Shown here in pieces: positions 8,956 through 17,394 of a DNA stretch of 43,981 nt; positions within the stretch are counted from its first letter, which is position 1; each line of letters opens with the position of its first letter. The DNA lies in the NCBI GenBank assembly GCA_947471905.1, contig CANIZT010000004.1, forward strand, positions 1-43,981, read 5' to 3'. A program made the translations under genes and the position numbers. The stretch is from Verrucomicrobiaceae bacterium. GTDB lineage: Bacteria > Verrucomicrobiota > Verrucomicrobiia > Verrucomicrobiales > Verrucomicrobiaceae. The notes under the pieces were generated by a model. That model was not told the origin of the DNA and did no database searches. It was given only the letters and a program-made list of their open reading frames with translations.

Positions 8956-9882
8956 TCAGATCGACACTGTTGGGAAATCCAGCAGCGAGTAAACTTCAAC
9001 GGGATCAGGCTGGCCTTTCACTGGATGAATACCGGCGTTTTGATAAAGCTGCAGGCCCTCAGGCCAGTCTTTAAGAAACGGTGCACCTGCGAGTACGGGC
9101 ACCTGCAATTTGCGGGTGAGGCTTTCGATGCGGAAGGTCACGTTCACAGCTTCGCCGACAGCTGTGTTGTTGCCACGGCCCATCGCTCCGAGTGCCACAT
9201 CACCAATATTCATACCAATATGACAGTGAACTTCGAGGTTCATGTTGTCTCGCAGCCATTTACGCTTGGGAGATTCGTGAGCTTCAGGACCGCTGAGAAG
9301 TTTGGCCGCCTCGGTGGCCTTGATGCGTGTGGAGATATCGTCACCCATCCAGTAGGCAAAGACACCGTCGCCAATGAATTTGTCGATGATGGCATCACGT
9401 GTTTTCAACACCTGCTCGCATTGCGCGTACCACTCGCGGAGCATGGCGGCGACTTCTTCTGCACTGAGTTGGGCGGAAATCGTAGTGAAATTGCGCAGGT
9501 CACCGACGAGCAGAGTGGCACGGAGCGTCTTGACTGGTAAAGCAATGGTGTGAAGCGACTGGGTGCTGACGTTGCTGGACTCACTGGGGGGGCGTTCTTC
9601 CTCCTGGCTGTCGAATATGAAGCTGCTGGTGCCAAATTGCACGCGATCACCATGCCGTAGCGCACGTGCGGTGGTCACGGCGACATCGTTGACGAAACTT
9701 CCATTCGCACTACCGAGGTCAGAGACCCAGAAAAGCTGGCCATCGCGCCTGATCGTCGCATGTTGACGCGATACCCCGCCGTCCACCAAGCGAATGCTGG
9801 CGTCCGGGCTGCGGCCGATCAGGTTGAAGTCCTCGAGAACAATCTCGAGCTCTTTTTCCAGCGATTTAAGTGTGGCTCCCAT
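8956..9882 (-). CDS. FHA-domain class III adenylate/guanylate cyclase
   Basis: 308 residues from ATG 9882; a GTG at 9924 would add 14 residues without a domain. An N-terminal FHA domain (about 5-95) shows the phosphothreonine-binding set GRSP...DGGVSRQHATI...SDLGSANGSFVND. A class III cyclase catalytic domain (about 115-300) follows, with the metal-binding Asp in VGDLRNFTTIS, the Lys-and-Asp motif DKFIGDGVFAYW, GMNIGDVALGAMG, and the transition-state Asn and Arg in EAVNVTFRIES. The key residues look intact, and the Lys of DKFIGDG favours ATP over GTP. No membrane segment is visible, so it is probably a soluble cyclase docking on a phosphorylated partner. No kinase gene is adjacent. Confidence 0.9.
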   Translation of the reverse strand: MGATLKSLEKELEIVLEDFNLIGRSPDASIRLVDGGVSRQHATIRRDGQLFWVSDLGSANGSFVNDVAVTTARALRHGDRVQFGTSSFIFDSQEEERPPSESSNVSTQSLHTIALPVKTLRATLLVGDLRNFTTISAQLSAEEVAAMLREWYAQCEQVLKTRDAIIDKFIGDGVFAYWMGDDISTRIKATEAAKLLSGPEAHESPKRKWLRDNMNLEVHCHIGMNIGDVALGAMGRGNNTAVGEAVNVTFRIESLTRKLQVPVLAGAPFLKDWPEGLQLYQNAGIHPVKGQPDPVEVYSLLDFPTVSI

Positions 9883-10082
9883 GTGGGTGATTAACTGAAT
9901 ATCCTTTTGAAGCAATTTGCGCACTCTAAGTCAAGCGCGGTCGTGTTATAGCTACAAGGTTTTTCGCAGGTTCTTTCTTGGAGAAATATTTCCAGTTTGA
10001 AAATCAATCCATTAATTCGTTCTGAATTCAACTTCTGGCGACGATGCATTTGCCATTGCCATGGGTATCTTCACCATGCGCC

Positions 10083-10823
10083 ATGCTTTCCCGAATTTTC
10101 CGCAGGCGAGTCTTAAGCATTGTCTTTTCGGTCTTAATGACAACCGCTGTCGTGACGTGGGCCCATGTAGTCCCAAACATGACTATCGAGGCAGATTTTG
10201 GTAATGACCGAAGTTTCTCGCTGCGAATCAATGTCGATCCTCGCACTTTCCTAGCCGCCGACCCTACGACATTGCCACCCGTACCTAGCTCTTGGTATCG
10301 AGAGCAGACGCCGGAGCAGAATGCCGTCACGCTTCAAAAAGCACAAGAATACCTCTCCAACTCTCTTGGCGTGCTTTTTGGAGGTCAGAAAATTGCTTTG
10401 CCCGAATGTGAGATGCAGGCGATCGACGGTGCCGATAATACGCTGCTCAAAGCAGAAACCCAGGAAGTCCATCTGCTTGCCACCGCCACCGGCCGGGTTC
10501 CTGAAACGGCGAACACCTTCCAAATCGAATTCGCCAAAGACTCGAATACCAGCTTGATTCTGTTGCACACTCAGGCTGGAAAATCCGAATTGAGGCCACA
10601 AGTGATTTTCCCGGGTGAGACAAGTCGAGCGTTTCAACTTAAGACCACTTTGCCTGAAAGTCCTAGTCCAGCCCCAATATCGCCGCCGGCGGTATCAAGT
10701 CCCGTTTTCACCCTCGTGGTTCTATCCATCGCAGTCATCTTAGGCATCGTGGCGAGACAGATGCTCAACCGCCATCGGCACCATCACCGTGCCCATCGCA
10801 AACCGGACTCTGGTGGATTGTGA
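10083..10823 (+). CDS. Membrane-anchored periplasmic protein of unknown function with a His-rich tail
   Basis: 246 residues from ATG 10083, chosen because it opens a basic-hydrophobic leader (LSRIFRRRVLSIVFSVLMTTAVV, cleavage perhaps after WAH). I do not recognise the family. The body (~30-190) looks like a beta-rich extracytoplasmic domain followed by a Ser/Pro linker (PESPSPAPISPPAVSSP). A C-terminal transmembrane helix (VFTLVVLSIAVILGIVA) and a short basic, His-rich tail (NRHRHHHRAHRK) end the protein. The topology would be a periplasmic domain tethered by a C-terminal helix. It is divergent from the cyclase gene with a 200-base spacer and precedes dnaE by 86 bases in the same direction. 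Confidence 0.7.
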   Translation: MLSRIFRRRVLSIVFSVLMTTAVVTWAHVVPNMTIEADFGNDRSFSLRINVDPRTFLAADPTTLPPVPSSWYREQTPEQNAVTLQKAQEYLSNSLGVLFGGQKIALPECEMQAIDGADNTLLKAETQEVHLLATATGRVPETANTFQIEFAKDSNTSLILLHTQAGKSELRPQVIFPGETSRAFQLKTTLPESPSPAPISPPAVSSPVFTLVVLSIAVILGIVARQMLNRHRHHHRAHRKPDSGGL

Positions 10824-10850
10824 ACAACTAGACCTTGTTCATGGCCAGCA

Positions 10851-10868
10851 AATCCTGTTAATCCTGTC
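10851..10868. repeat. Two tandem copies of a 9-base unit (AATCCTGTT / AATCCTGTC)
   Basis: AATCCTGTT at 10851-10859 is followed directly by AATCCTGTC at 10860-10868, in the short spacer upstream of dnaE. The two copies differ at one base. No further copies were noticed in the window. It may be a remnant of a dispersed short repeat. Confidence 0.5.
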
Positions 10869-10909
10869 CCTCCCGGCTGATGCCAAGCTGGGTAGTTTCG
10901 AACCCCCGA

Positions 10910-13900
10910 ATGCCCGACTCCTTCGTCCATCTCCATCTGCACACCGAATACTCGCTGCTCGACGGTGCAGTGCGGATCGACGCGCTCATGAAACGTGTGA
11001 AAGAGTTGGAGATGCCCGCTGTGGCCGTCACCGATCATGGTAATCTTTACGGCGCTATCGACTTCTACATGGCCGCAAAGAAGGCGAAGACGAAGGCCAT
11101 TCTCGGTTGCGAGGCCTACCTCGCCCCCGGCTCGATGTTCGACAAAAATGAGGTCGCAGGCCGCAAGCGTTCATCGCATCTCACGCTTCTCGCCACGAGC
11201 AACGAAGGCTTCGATAATCTCTCCAAACTCATCACTAAAGGCCACCTTGAAGGCCAGTGGTACAAGCCCCGCGTCGATAAAGATGCCCTTCGTGAGCATG
11301 CAAAGGGCCTCATTTGCCTCAGCGGCTGCATCAACGGCGAGATTAATGAATTCCTGCTCTCTGACCGCAAAGATGAGGCTGAAAAGAGTCTGCAGGAATT
11401 TCGCGACATCTTTGGCCCCGAAAATTTCTACCTCGAAATCCAGAATCACAACATGGAGGCGCAGCGCAAAAGTGCTAGCCAGATGATTGAGTGGAGCAAG
11501 CAATATGGCCTCAAGACCGTCGCCACCAACGACGTCCACTTTCTCAACCGCTCCGATCACGAGTCGCACGACATCATGATCTGCATCGGCACCGGGGCGA
11601 GCATTTACGACCAGAACCGCATGACTTACTCACCGGAGGTCTATTTCAAGACTGCCGAAGAAATGCGGGCGCTCTTTGCTGAAGTTCCCGAAGCCTGCGA
11701 TGCCACACTGGAGATCGCCGAGCGCTGCGATGTCAAAATCCATCTCGATTCGACCTCCATCGACCGCTACCCGCAGTATCCGATGCCTGAAGGTGGCGAC
11801 CGTAATGAGTACCTGCGCAAGCTGACGATGGAAGGCCTTGAGCGTCGTTACGGACGTGACCGTGCGCTCAATGATGAGGCGCTGCATCAGCGCATGGAAG
11901 TTGAACTTGCTTTGCTCAAGGAGAAAAACTTCACCAGCTACTTCCTCATCGTCTGGGACTTCATCAACTGGGCACGTGAGCATGACATTCCCGTCGGCCC
12001 TGGTCGTGGTTCAGCCGCAGGATCGCTCGTCGCCTTCTGTCTTGGCATCACCGACATCGATCCACTGCGTTTCGAGCTCGTGTTCGAGCGATTCCTCAAT
12101 CCAGAGCGTGTCAGTCCGCCTGATATCGACATCGACTTTTGCCAGACACGACGGCCGGAAGTCATCCAGTACGTTCGCCAAAAATACGGTGATCTCAGTG
12201 TGAGCCACATCATCACCTTCGGCACCATGGGCGCTAAGTCCGTCATTCGTGACGTCGGTCGCGTGCTCGGCTGGAGCTATGGTGACAGCGATGCGCTGTC
12301 GAAGATGATTCCGAATGAGTTGAACATCGACCTCGAAGAGTCGGTGAAGAAAAACCCCGATCTCGCCGCGAAACTCGAGGCTGATACTAACGCGCAGGAA
12401 CTCTGGCGGCACGCCACCTTCCTCGAAGGTCTCACGCGCGGCGTCGGTGTCCATGCTGCTGGCGTCGTTATTGGTGATCGCAAGCTCGACAATTTTATCG
12501 CCCTCACACGAGACAAGGAAGAATCCATCCTGTCGCAATACGCGATGAAGCCGCTCACTGAACTGGGCATGCTGAAGATGGACTTCCTCGGCCTCAAAAC
12601 GCTGACGGTGATTCACGAGGCCGAGTATTGGATTAACAAGCGTGTCCCTGGCTTCAGGGTTGCCGATGCGCCACTCGAAGACACGAAGACCTTCGAACTC
12701 ATCAAACGCGGCGAAACGGTCGCGGTGTTCCAGATGGAATCTGGCGGCATGGTCAACACCTGCAAGCAGCTCGGCCCGGATACCATCGAGGAAATCATCG
12801 CTATCCTTGCGCTGTATCGCCCGGGCCCGATGCAGTTCATCCCTGACTACATTAAACGCAAAAAAGGCGAGGAGAAGGTAGAGTATCCGCATCCGCTGCT
12901 CGAAAAAATCGCCAAAGAGACCTACGGCATCTTGGTTTACCAGGAGCAGGTCATGCAGGCGGCCAACGTCCTCGCTGGCTTCTCGCTCGGCCAAGCTGAC
13001 TTGCTCCGTCGTGCTATGGGCAAGAAAGACGCCGCCGAGATGGCCCGTCAGCGTCTCATTTTCGTCGAAGGCTGCCTCAAGACGAACAACATCTCCGATA
13101 AGCAGGCCAACGCGGTCTTCGACTTGCTCGAGAAATTTGCGCAATACGGCTTCAACAAATCGCACTCCGCTGCCTACGGAATTGTGACGTATCGCACGGC
13201 CTACTTGAAGGCGAATTACCCCGTCGAGTTCATGGCGGCAGTGCTCAGTTACGAAATCAGCAATCCCGACAAGATCGCCAACTTCGTCTCTGAGTGTTTC
13301 GAGATGGGCATCAAGGTCCTGCCGCCCGATATCAACAAATCGTCTCTCAAATTCGCCCCCGAACGCTTCGAGACCGAGGATGAAAATCCGAACGCAATTC
13401 GCTACGGCCTTAGCGCCATCAAAAACGTCGGCGAAGGTGCCATGGAGGCTGCGATCGAAGAGAGAACCAAGAACGGTCCGTTCACCAGCCTCGAAGATTT
13501 CGCCGCACGCCTCGACAACCGTGCGGTGAACAAGAAGCTCATGGAAGCGCTCGTGAAATCGGGAGCTTTCGACTACACCGGCGAGCTGCGGGCTGTCATG
13601 TTCGCCAAATTAGAGCAGGTGCTCGCATCGGCCGCGTCGATGCAGAAGGACAAAAAATCCGGCCAAGGCGGTCTCTTCGATGACTTCGACCTTGCGAGGC
13701 CTAAATCGAAGAAAAACGAACCTGAAACACCCTCCATCGTTTGGAGCACCGATGAGGTGCTCGCTTTTGAAAAAGAACTGCTCGGATTCTATGTCAGTGG
13801 TCATCCGCTCGACAGTTATCGCGGTCATTTCGACTCAGTGAAGCTCACTAAGATCGCAGCCATCGAGGAAATCGACACCAAGGAGAAGCCCAGCACGATC

Positions 13901-14428
13901 ACCATTGCCGGCATCATGAGCCAGCTAGAAGTGCGGTACTCGAAAAAGGACAACCGGCCCTTCGCCACCCTCAAGGTGGAAGACTTCACCGGCGTGCAGG
14001 AGATGATGTGCTGGAGCGATGACTATGAGAAGCTCAAAGACGTGCTCGCCGACGGCGCGGTACTTTGTCTGCGCGTTCGTGTCAGCAAAGATCAAAAGAC
14101 CGACGGCAATCGCGTCACCATGAACGACGCGAAGCCGCTCAAGCCCAAAGCAGCCAAGCCGCGCAATGCCGGGGATCCTGATCCTTCGCTGCCACCGCCG
14201 CCGAAACCTCCGGCTCCGCCCAAACCCATCGTCCTGCGCCTCAACACCCGTCAGCACGACGAAACAGACCTTGAACGCATCCACGAGGTTCTCTCTCAAT
14301 TTCCCGGCACACTCCCAGTTTTCCTCGAAATCTCGCAAAATGGCCACAAAGCTCGCCTCGAAGTTGGTGACGAACTCCGTGTGACCCCAGGTCCAGATCT
14401 GCGTCGTGCGCTGACCGTTTGGCTTTAG
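10910..14428 (+). CDS. dnaE: DNA polymerase III subunit alpha
   Basis: 1172 residues from the ATG at 10910, which places the PHP domain (FVHLHLHTEYSLLDG) right after the start; the longer reading to 10880 adds ten unlikely residues. The catalytic Asp triad is visible: D405 and D407 in PPDIDIDF and D558 in MDFLGLKTL, matching the known positions in the E. coli enzyme. GPGRGSAAGSL is the palm/PHP-side motif, and NKSHSAAYG and the C-terminal helix-hairpin-helix and OB-fold (ITIAGIMSQLEVRYSKKDNRPFATL) are present. A Pro-rich linker (SLPPPPKPPAPPKP) precedes the last ~60 residues. This is the replicative polymerase of the DnaE1 type without a fused proofreading exonuclease. It ends one base from the convergent SanA-like gene. 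Confidence 0.97.
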   Translation: MPDSFVHLHLHTEYSLLDGAVRIDALMKRVKELEMPAVAVTDHGNLYGAIDFYMAAKKAKTKAILGCEAYLAPGSMFDKNEVAGRKRSSHLTLLATSNEGFDNLSKLITKGHLEGQWYKPRVDKDALREHAKGLICLSGCINGEINEFLLSDRKDEAEKSLQEFRDIFGPENFYLEIQNHNMEAQRKSASQMIEWSKQYGLKTVATNDVHFLNRSDHESHDIMICIGTGASIYDQNRMTYSPEVYFKTAEEMRALFAEVPEACDATLEIAERCDVKIHLDSTSIDRYPQYPMPEGGDRNEYLRKLTMEGLERRYGRDRALNDEALHQRMEVELALLKEKNFTSYFLIVWDFINWAREHDIPVGPGRGSAAGSLVAFCLGITDIDPLRFELVFERFLNPERVSPPDIDIDFCQTRRPEVIQYVRQKYGDLSVSHIITFGTMGAKSVIRDVGRVLGWSYGDSDALSKMIPNELNIDLEESVKKNPDLAAKLEADTNAQELWRHATFLEGLTRGVGVHAAGVVIGDRKLDNFIALTRDKEESILSQYAMKPLTELGMLKMDFLGLKTLTVIHEAEYWINKRVPGFRVADAPLEDTKTFELIKRGETVAVFQMESGGMVNTCKQLGPDTIEEIIAILALYRPGPMQFIPDYIKRKKGEEKVEYPHPLLEKIAKETYGILVYQEQVMQAANVLAGFSLGQADLLRRAMGKKDAAEMARQRLIFVEGCLKTNNISDKQANAVFDLLEKFAQYGFNKSHSAAYGIVTYRTAYLKANYPVEFMAAVLSYEISNPDKIANFVSECFEMGIKVLPPDINKSSLKFAPERFETEDENPNAIRYGLSAIKNVGEGAMEAAIEERTKNGPFTSLEDFAARLDNRAVNKKLMEALVKSGAFDYTGELRAVMFAKLEQVLASAASMQKDKKSGQGGLFDDFDLARPKSKKNEPETPSIVWSTDEVLAFEKELLGFYVSGHPLDSYRGHFDSVKLTKIAAIEEIDTKEKPSTITIAGIMSQLEVRYSKKDNRPFATLKVEDFTGVQEMMCWSDDYEKLKDVLADGAVLCLRVRVSKDQKTDGNRVTMNDAKPLKPKAAKPRNAGDPDPSLPPPPKPPAPPKPIVLRLNTRQHDETDLERIHEVLSQFPGTLPVFLEISQNGHKARLEVGDELRVTPGPDLRRALTVWL

Positions 14429-14429
14429 G

Positions 14430-15083
14430 TCACTCTACCGGCGCCGCGACCTTCTCGCCGAGAAACTTCGGCTGCGTACCAAGCACGTTTACGTCGAGCA
14501 CCGCCTTCACGCAGGCCAGTTTTTCGCGCAGAAACGTCTTCATCGACAGCGCCACCGGCACGTCCTTCGCGTTCAAGCCCCAAGCCTCGATTCCAAAGGC
14601 TCGTGCCAGGTAAATCGCCCGCGCATTGTGAAATTGTTGTGACACGAAAATCACGCGCTGCTGTCCGAACACCTCCTTCGCCCGCACCACCGAATCCAGA
14701 GTGCGGAATCCGGCATAATCACAGATGATTTTCGCCTCAGGAATGCCCAACTGCACCAACACACGCTTCATCTCCGTCGGTTCATCGTAGCCTTGAGTGC
14801 CGTTGTCGCCGCTCACGATCAGCGCCTTCACCTTGCCTGCTTTGAAGAGCGCCGCAGCCGCCTCCATACGTGGCAGAAAAAACAAATTGGCTCTGCCATC
14901 GGCCAATCGAGCCGAGGTGCCCAACACCAACGCTACCGGCATCTCGGGCAGTGCATTCACCTCATTCACGCATCTTCCTTCTGCTACCGCTGCGATGCGC
15001 CACTCACAGCCAAAAATCAAGCCAACGCCAAGAGCGGCCAAAACAGCAACCCACAGCCAGCGGCGTTTCCAGTTCATCTTCAT
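14430..15083 (-). CDS. SanA/YdcF-like membrane protein (DUF218)
   Basis: 217 residues: an N-terminal basic stretch and transmembrane helix (WLWVAVLAALGVGLIFG), then a DUF218 domain with VALVLGTSARLADGRAN, ALIVSGDNGTQGYDEPTEM, and DYAGFRTLDSVVRAKEVF. The SGDN and DYAGFRTLDS motifs match the E. coli SanA branch (vancomycin sensitivity at high temperature, envelope barrier function) better than YdcF or ElyC. It is probably periplasmic and anchored. The biochemical activity of this family is unsettled. ATG at 15083 or 15077 are both possible. The stop codon is one base from the dnaE stop. Confidence 0.85.
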   Translation of the reverse strand: MKMNWKRRWLWVAVLAALGVGLIFGCEWRIAAVAEGRCVNEVNALPEMPVALVLGTSARLADGRANLFFLPRMEAAAALFKAGKVKALIVSGDNGTQGYDEPTEMKRVLVQLGIPEAKIICDYAGFRTLDSVVRAKEVFGQQRVIFVSQQFHNARAIYLARAFGIEAWGLNAKDVPVALSMKTFLREKLACVKAVLDVNVLGTQPKFLGEKVAAPVE

Positions 15084-15169
15084 GCGCGATTCCTCCCCTC
15101 ATTTCATTCAAGCATCAATCCCATAATCTGCTCTTGCCACTTTACCTTGTCCTCGCATCCTGATCCCAC

Positions 15170-15739
15170 ATGCGTCCCCAACAACCCATCGCCCGGCAGA
15201 ACCGCCACTCCAGCTCCGACAATAAGGTGCGCATCTATGAGGAGGGCGACATCGCCACGCTGCTCGAAGGCAAAGAAAGTCCGCTCGTGCTCATCCTCGA
15301 CTGCGTCCAGGATCCGCACAATCTTGGGGCCTGCCTTCGCACTGCCGATGCCGCCGGTGTCTGCGCCGTGATCATGCCGAAGGACAAAACCGCACCCGTC
15401 AGCGAGACCGTCGTCCGCGTGGCCTGTGGCGGAGCCGAGAACATCCCGCTCATCCGCGTCACCAATCTCGTCCGTGCCATGGACAAGCTCAAAGAACTCG
15501 GCATCTGGCTCGTCGGCACGGCCGATGAAGCCACGCAGAGCCTCTATGACATCGACCTCAAAGGCGGCATCGGCATTGTCATGGGTGCCGAAGGCCCCGG
15601 CATGCGCCGCCTCACCGGCGAGCATTGCGATTTCCTCGTCAAGATACCCATGAGTGGCAAGGTCGAATGCCTCAACGTCTCCGTCGCCACTGGCGTTTGC
15701 CTCTTTGAGTGCGTGCGGCAGCGGCAGGGGAAGAAGTAA
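15170..15739 (+). CDS. RlmB-type TrmH/SpoU rRNA 2'-O-methyltransferase, short form
   Basis: 189 residues. The SPOUT knot domain is nearly textbook: [23 protein letters not shown] (motif 1), [14 protein letters not shown] (motif 2), and [22 protein letters not shown] (motif 3), with the PKDKTAPV insert of E. coli RlmB. RlmB methylates the ribose of G2251 in 23S rRNA. RlmB is usually about 240-250 residues with an L30e-like RNA-binding domain in front; here only about 40 residues precede motif 1 ([19 protein letters not shown]...). The catalytic family is clear, the exact target less so because the recognition domain is missing. Confidence 0.85.
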   Translation: MRPQQPIARQNRHSSSDNKVRIYEEGDIATLLEGKESPLVLILDCVQDPHNLGACLRTADAAGVCAVIMPKDKTAPVSETVVRVACGGAENIPLIRVTNLVRAMDKLKELGIWLVGTADEATQSLYDIDLKGGIGIVMGAEGPGMRRLTGEHCDFLVKIPMSGKVECLNVSVATGVCLFECVRQRQGKK

Positions 15740-15742
15740 CCG

Positions 15743-16462
15743 CTACCTTGGCCGTGGCCCAGGCGGCGGGCCTTTCCTGCGCTGCTCGGGATCTTCCGGC
15801 GTCATGCCGATGACGATGTCCCATGTCGCCAGCAAGTCCTGGCTGTCCGTGCTCTTTGGTTTGAACTCGCGGATCACCGAGAGCCGCTGCGCTTCATCGC
15901 AAATGCTGCGCAGAATGCCATCCTTCTCGTTCTGAGGTTCTCCTGCGACGTAGAGCTGCGTGGTCAGCATGCGTTTGCCATTTTGCAGCACGGCGAAGTG
16001 ATAATGCCGGGTGCGGCCAGTATAGATCGCCGGCTGGATCGTGCGAAAGCGGTATTCGCCCGTCGCATTCGTGGTAATCTTACCAAAGCCCTGAAACTGT
16101 GGATCACGCTCCTTGCCGCGCTGTGTACCTTGGCTGTGGATGTAGCAGCCGTTGATGTCCGCCTGCCACAGTTCGATCACCGCATCGTTGATCGGCTTGC
16201 CATCGACATTGAGCAGACGACCGCCGATTTCCATCACGATACCGCTCGCTGGTGCCTTGCCGCCGATGATCTGCGTCAAATCATTGTCCTGATCCAAAGG
16301 CAGATGATCGGGGTAATAGGGCCCTTCCGTGGCCCGTGGCGTCAGCGTGAGCGCCTCGGCATAAATGTCACTCGTGATAATGCCGCCCGTGGTAAGCAGG
16401 AGGCTGCGCAGAAGTGTTCGGCGGCTCTGTGGGATGTGGAAGGGCTGCGTGAAGGTGTTCAT
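15743..16462 (-). CDS. Exported intradiol ring-cleavage dioxygenase-like protein
   Basis: 239 residues from ATG 16462. The N-terminus SRRTLLRSLLLTTGG suggests a Tat-type or lipid-anchored leader. The catalytic core has the non-haem Fe(III) ligands of the protocatechuate 3,4-dioxygenase fold: a Tyr in GCYIHSQG, a Tyr in AIYTGR, and the H-x-H pair in TRHYHF. The EIGGRLLNVDGKPINDAVIELWQAD strand pattern is typical. Exported relatives in Verrucomicrobia and Planctomycetes are often of unknown substrate; catechol-type aromatics are the family expectation. It is 54 bases downstream of the small cytochrome gene on the same strand. The C-terminus is Pro/Arg-rich (KGPPPGPRPR). Confidence 0.85.
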   Translation of the reverse strand: MNTFTQPFHIPQSRRTLLRSLLLTTGGIITSDIYAEALTLTPRATEGPYYPDHLPLDQDNDLTQIIGGKAPASGIVMEIGGRLLNVDGKPINDAVIELWQADINGCYIHSQGTQRGKERDPQFQGFGKITTNATGEYRFRTIQPAIYTGRTRHYHFAVLQNGKRMLTTQLYVAGEPQNEKDGILRSICDEAQRLSVIREFKPKSTDSQDLLATWDIVIGMTPEDPEQRRKGPPPGPRPR

Positions 16463-16516
16463 GGCTATGGATGGCACCACAAACACCCCATCGGCACTTT
16501 GGTTGCTTGCTTTTGA

Positions 16517-16936
16517 CTACGGCACCTTCGGCTTCGCGTGCTGCACCGATAACGCACCGTCCTTGCCCTCGGGCCATTTGGCACCTTCGGCGATCCATTG
16601 GCGTATCGTGCTCACCTCATCCTTCGGAATGCGGTGGCCGGTGGCGGGCATGGCCTTCTTGTCCTTTGGCGGGAGTGTAAGCGCGAGGTAGAGCATGCTC
16701 TTCTCCGGCGATCCAGGAACGATGGCCGGACCGGCTTTGCGCTTGCTGAAGGCGTGTTCGCGGTTTTGCAGATTGAGTTCGCCCAGCAGCGTTTCGGAGT
16801 TGTGACACTCGACGCAGCGGTCGGCGAGAATCGGTTTGATTTGCTTCACGAAATTCACCGGCGGCTCATCGGCGGCCTGGAGAACGGTGGTAAGGGAAAG
16901 GCAGGCGGCGAGGGCGGTGATGTGTTTCATATTCAT
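16517..16936 (-). CDS. Small exported planctomycete-type cytochrome c
   Basis: 139 residues: a signal peptide (MNMKHITALAACLSLTTVLQA), one haem motif CVECH, a FVKQIKPILADRC lead-in, and an ATGHRIPKDEVSTIRQWIAEGAKWPEG C-terminal helix, as in the PSCyt1 domain of the large cytochrome/WD40 protein. It probably carries electrons in the periplasm. Its place just upstream of the dioxygenase on the same strand suggests the two are co-expressed, though intradiol enzymes do not themselves need a cytochrome. The fused-domain gene at 396 carries a longer relative. Confidence 0.85.
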   Translation of the reverse strand: MNMKHITALAACLSLTTVLQAADEPPVNFVKQIKPILADRCVECHNSETLLGELNLQNREHAFSKRKAGPAIVPGSPEKSMLYLALTLPPKDKKAMPATGHRIPKDEVSTIRQWIAEGAKWPEGKDGALSVQHAKPKVP

Positions 16937-17049
16937 GGTGCTAGCATCCTTGGTTCGCGTCAGGGCGTCAATGCCTCACTTGGGACACACTGTGCGCATC
17001 TTGTTGCCTTCGCGGTTGCTCCTGCGGGTGTGCGCCGCATCATGCACCC

Positions 17050-17394
17050 ATGAGCATCGAACAAATCACCGCGCGCATCTGCGCGTTTCGCGACGCCCGG
17101 GACTGGATGCAGTTTCACAGCCCCAAGGAACTCGCCATCGCCATCACCGCCGAGGCGGGTGAGTTGTTGCAGCACTTCGTCTGGCAGCAGCCGGGACAGA
17201 TCGAACAGCGGGTGAAGGACAAAATGCCGGAACTGAAGGATGAAATGGCCGATGTCGGCATTCTGCTGTTTGAACTGGCCCACAACCTCGGTGTCGATCT
17301 CGGTCAGGCGATGCTCGACAAGGTGGAGCGCAATGAAACGCGTTATCCCGTGGCAAAAGCACGTGGTTCCAACGCCAAATACAACGAGTTGTGA
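17050..17394 (+). CDS. MazG-like nucleotide pyrophosphohydrolase
   Basis: 114 residues. The all-alpha NTP-PPase motifs are visible: AEAGELLQHF (ExxE-type helix) and DEMADVGILLFELAHNLGVDL (ExxD-type helix), with KPxELAIAI before them. This single-domain arrangement is that of the MazG-like/RS21-C6 (dCTPase-like) group that hydrolyses NTPs or dNTPs to NMP plus pyrophosphate with Mg2+; the preferred nucleotide is not readable. The stop overlaps the GTG start of the RsmH paralogue by four bases (GTGA), so translation of the two is probably coupled. Confidence 0.87.
   Translation: MSIEQITARICAFRDARDWMQFHSPKELAIAITAEAGELLQHFVWQQPGQIEQRVKDKMPELKDEMADVGILLFELAHNLGVDLGQAMLDKVERNETRYPVAKARGSNAKYNEL

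Noticed and set aside
12011-13165. 384-codon minus-strand frame inside dnaE
   Set aside because: dnaE is unambiguous; the frame is a mirror of its codon bias.
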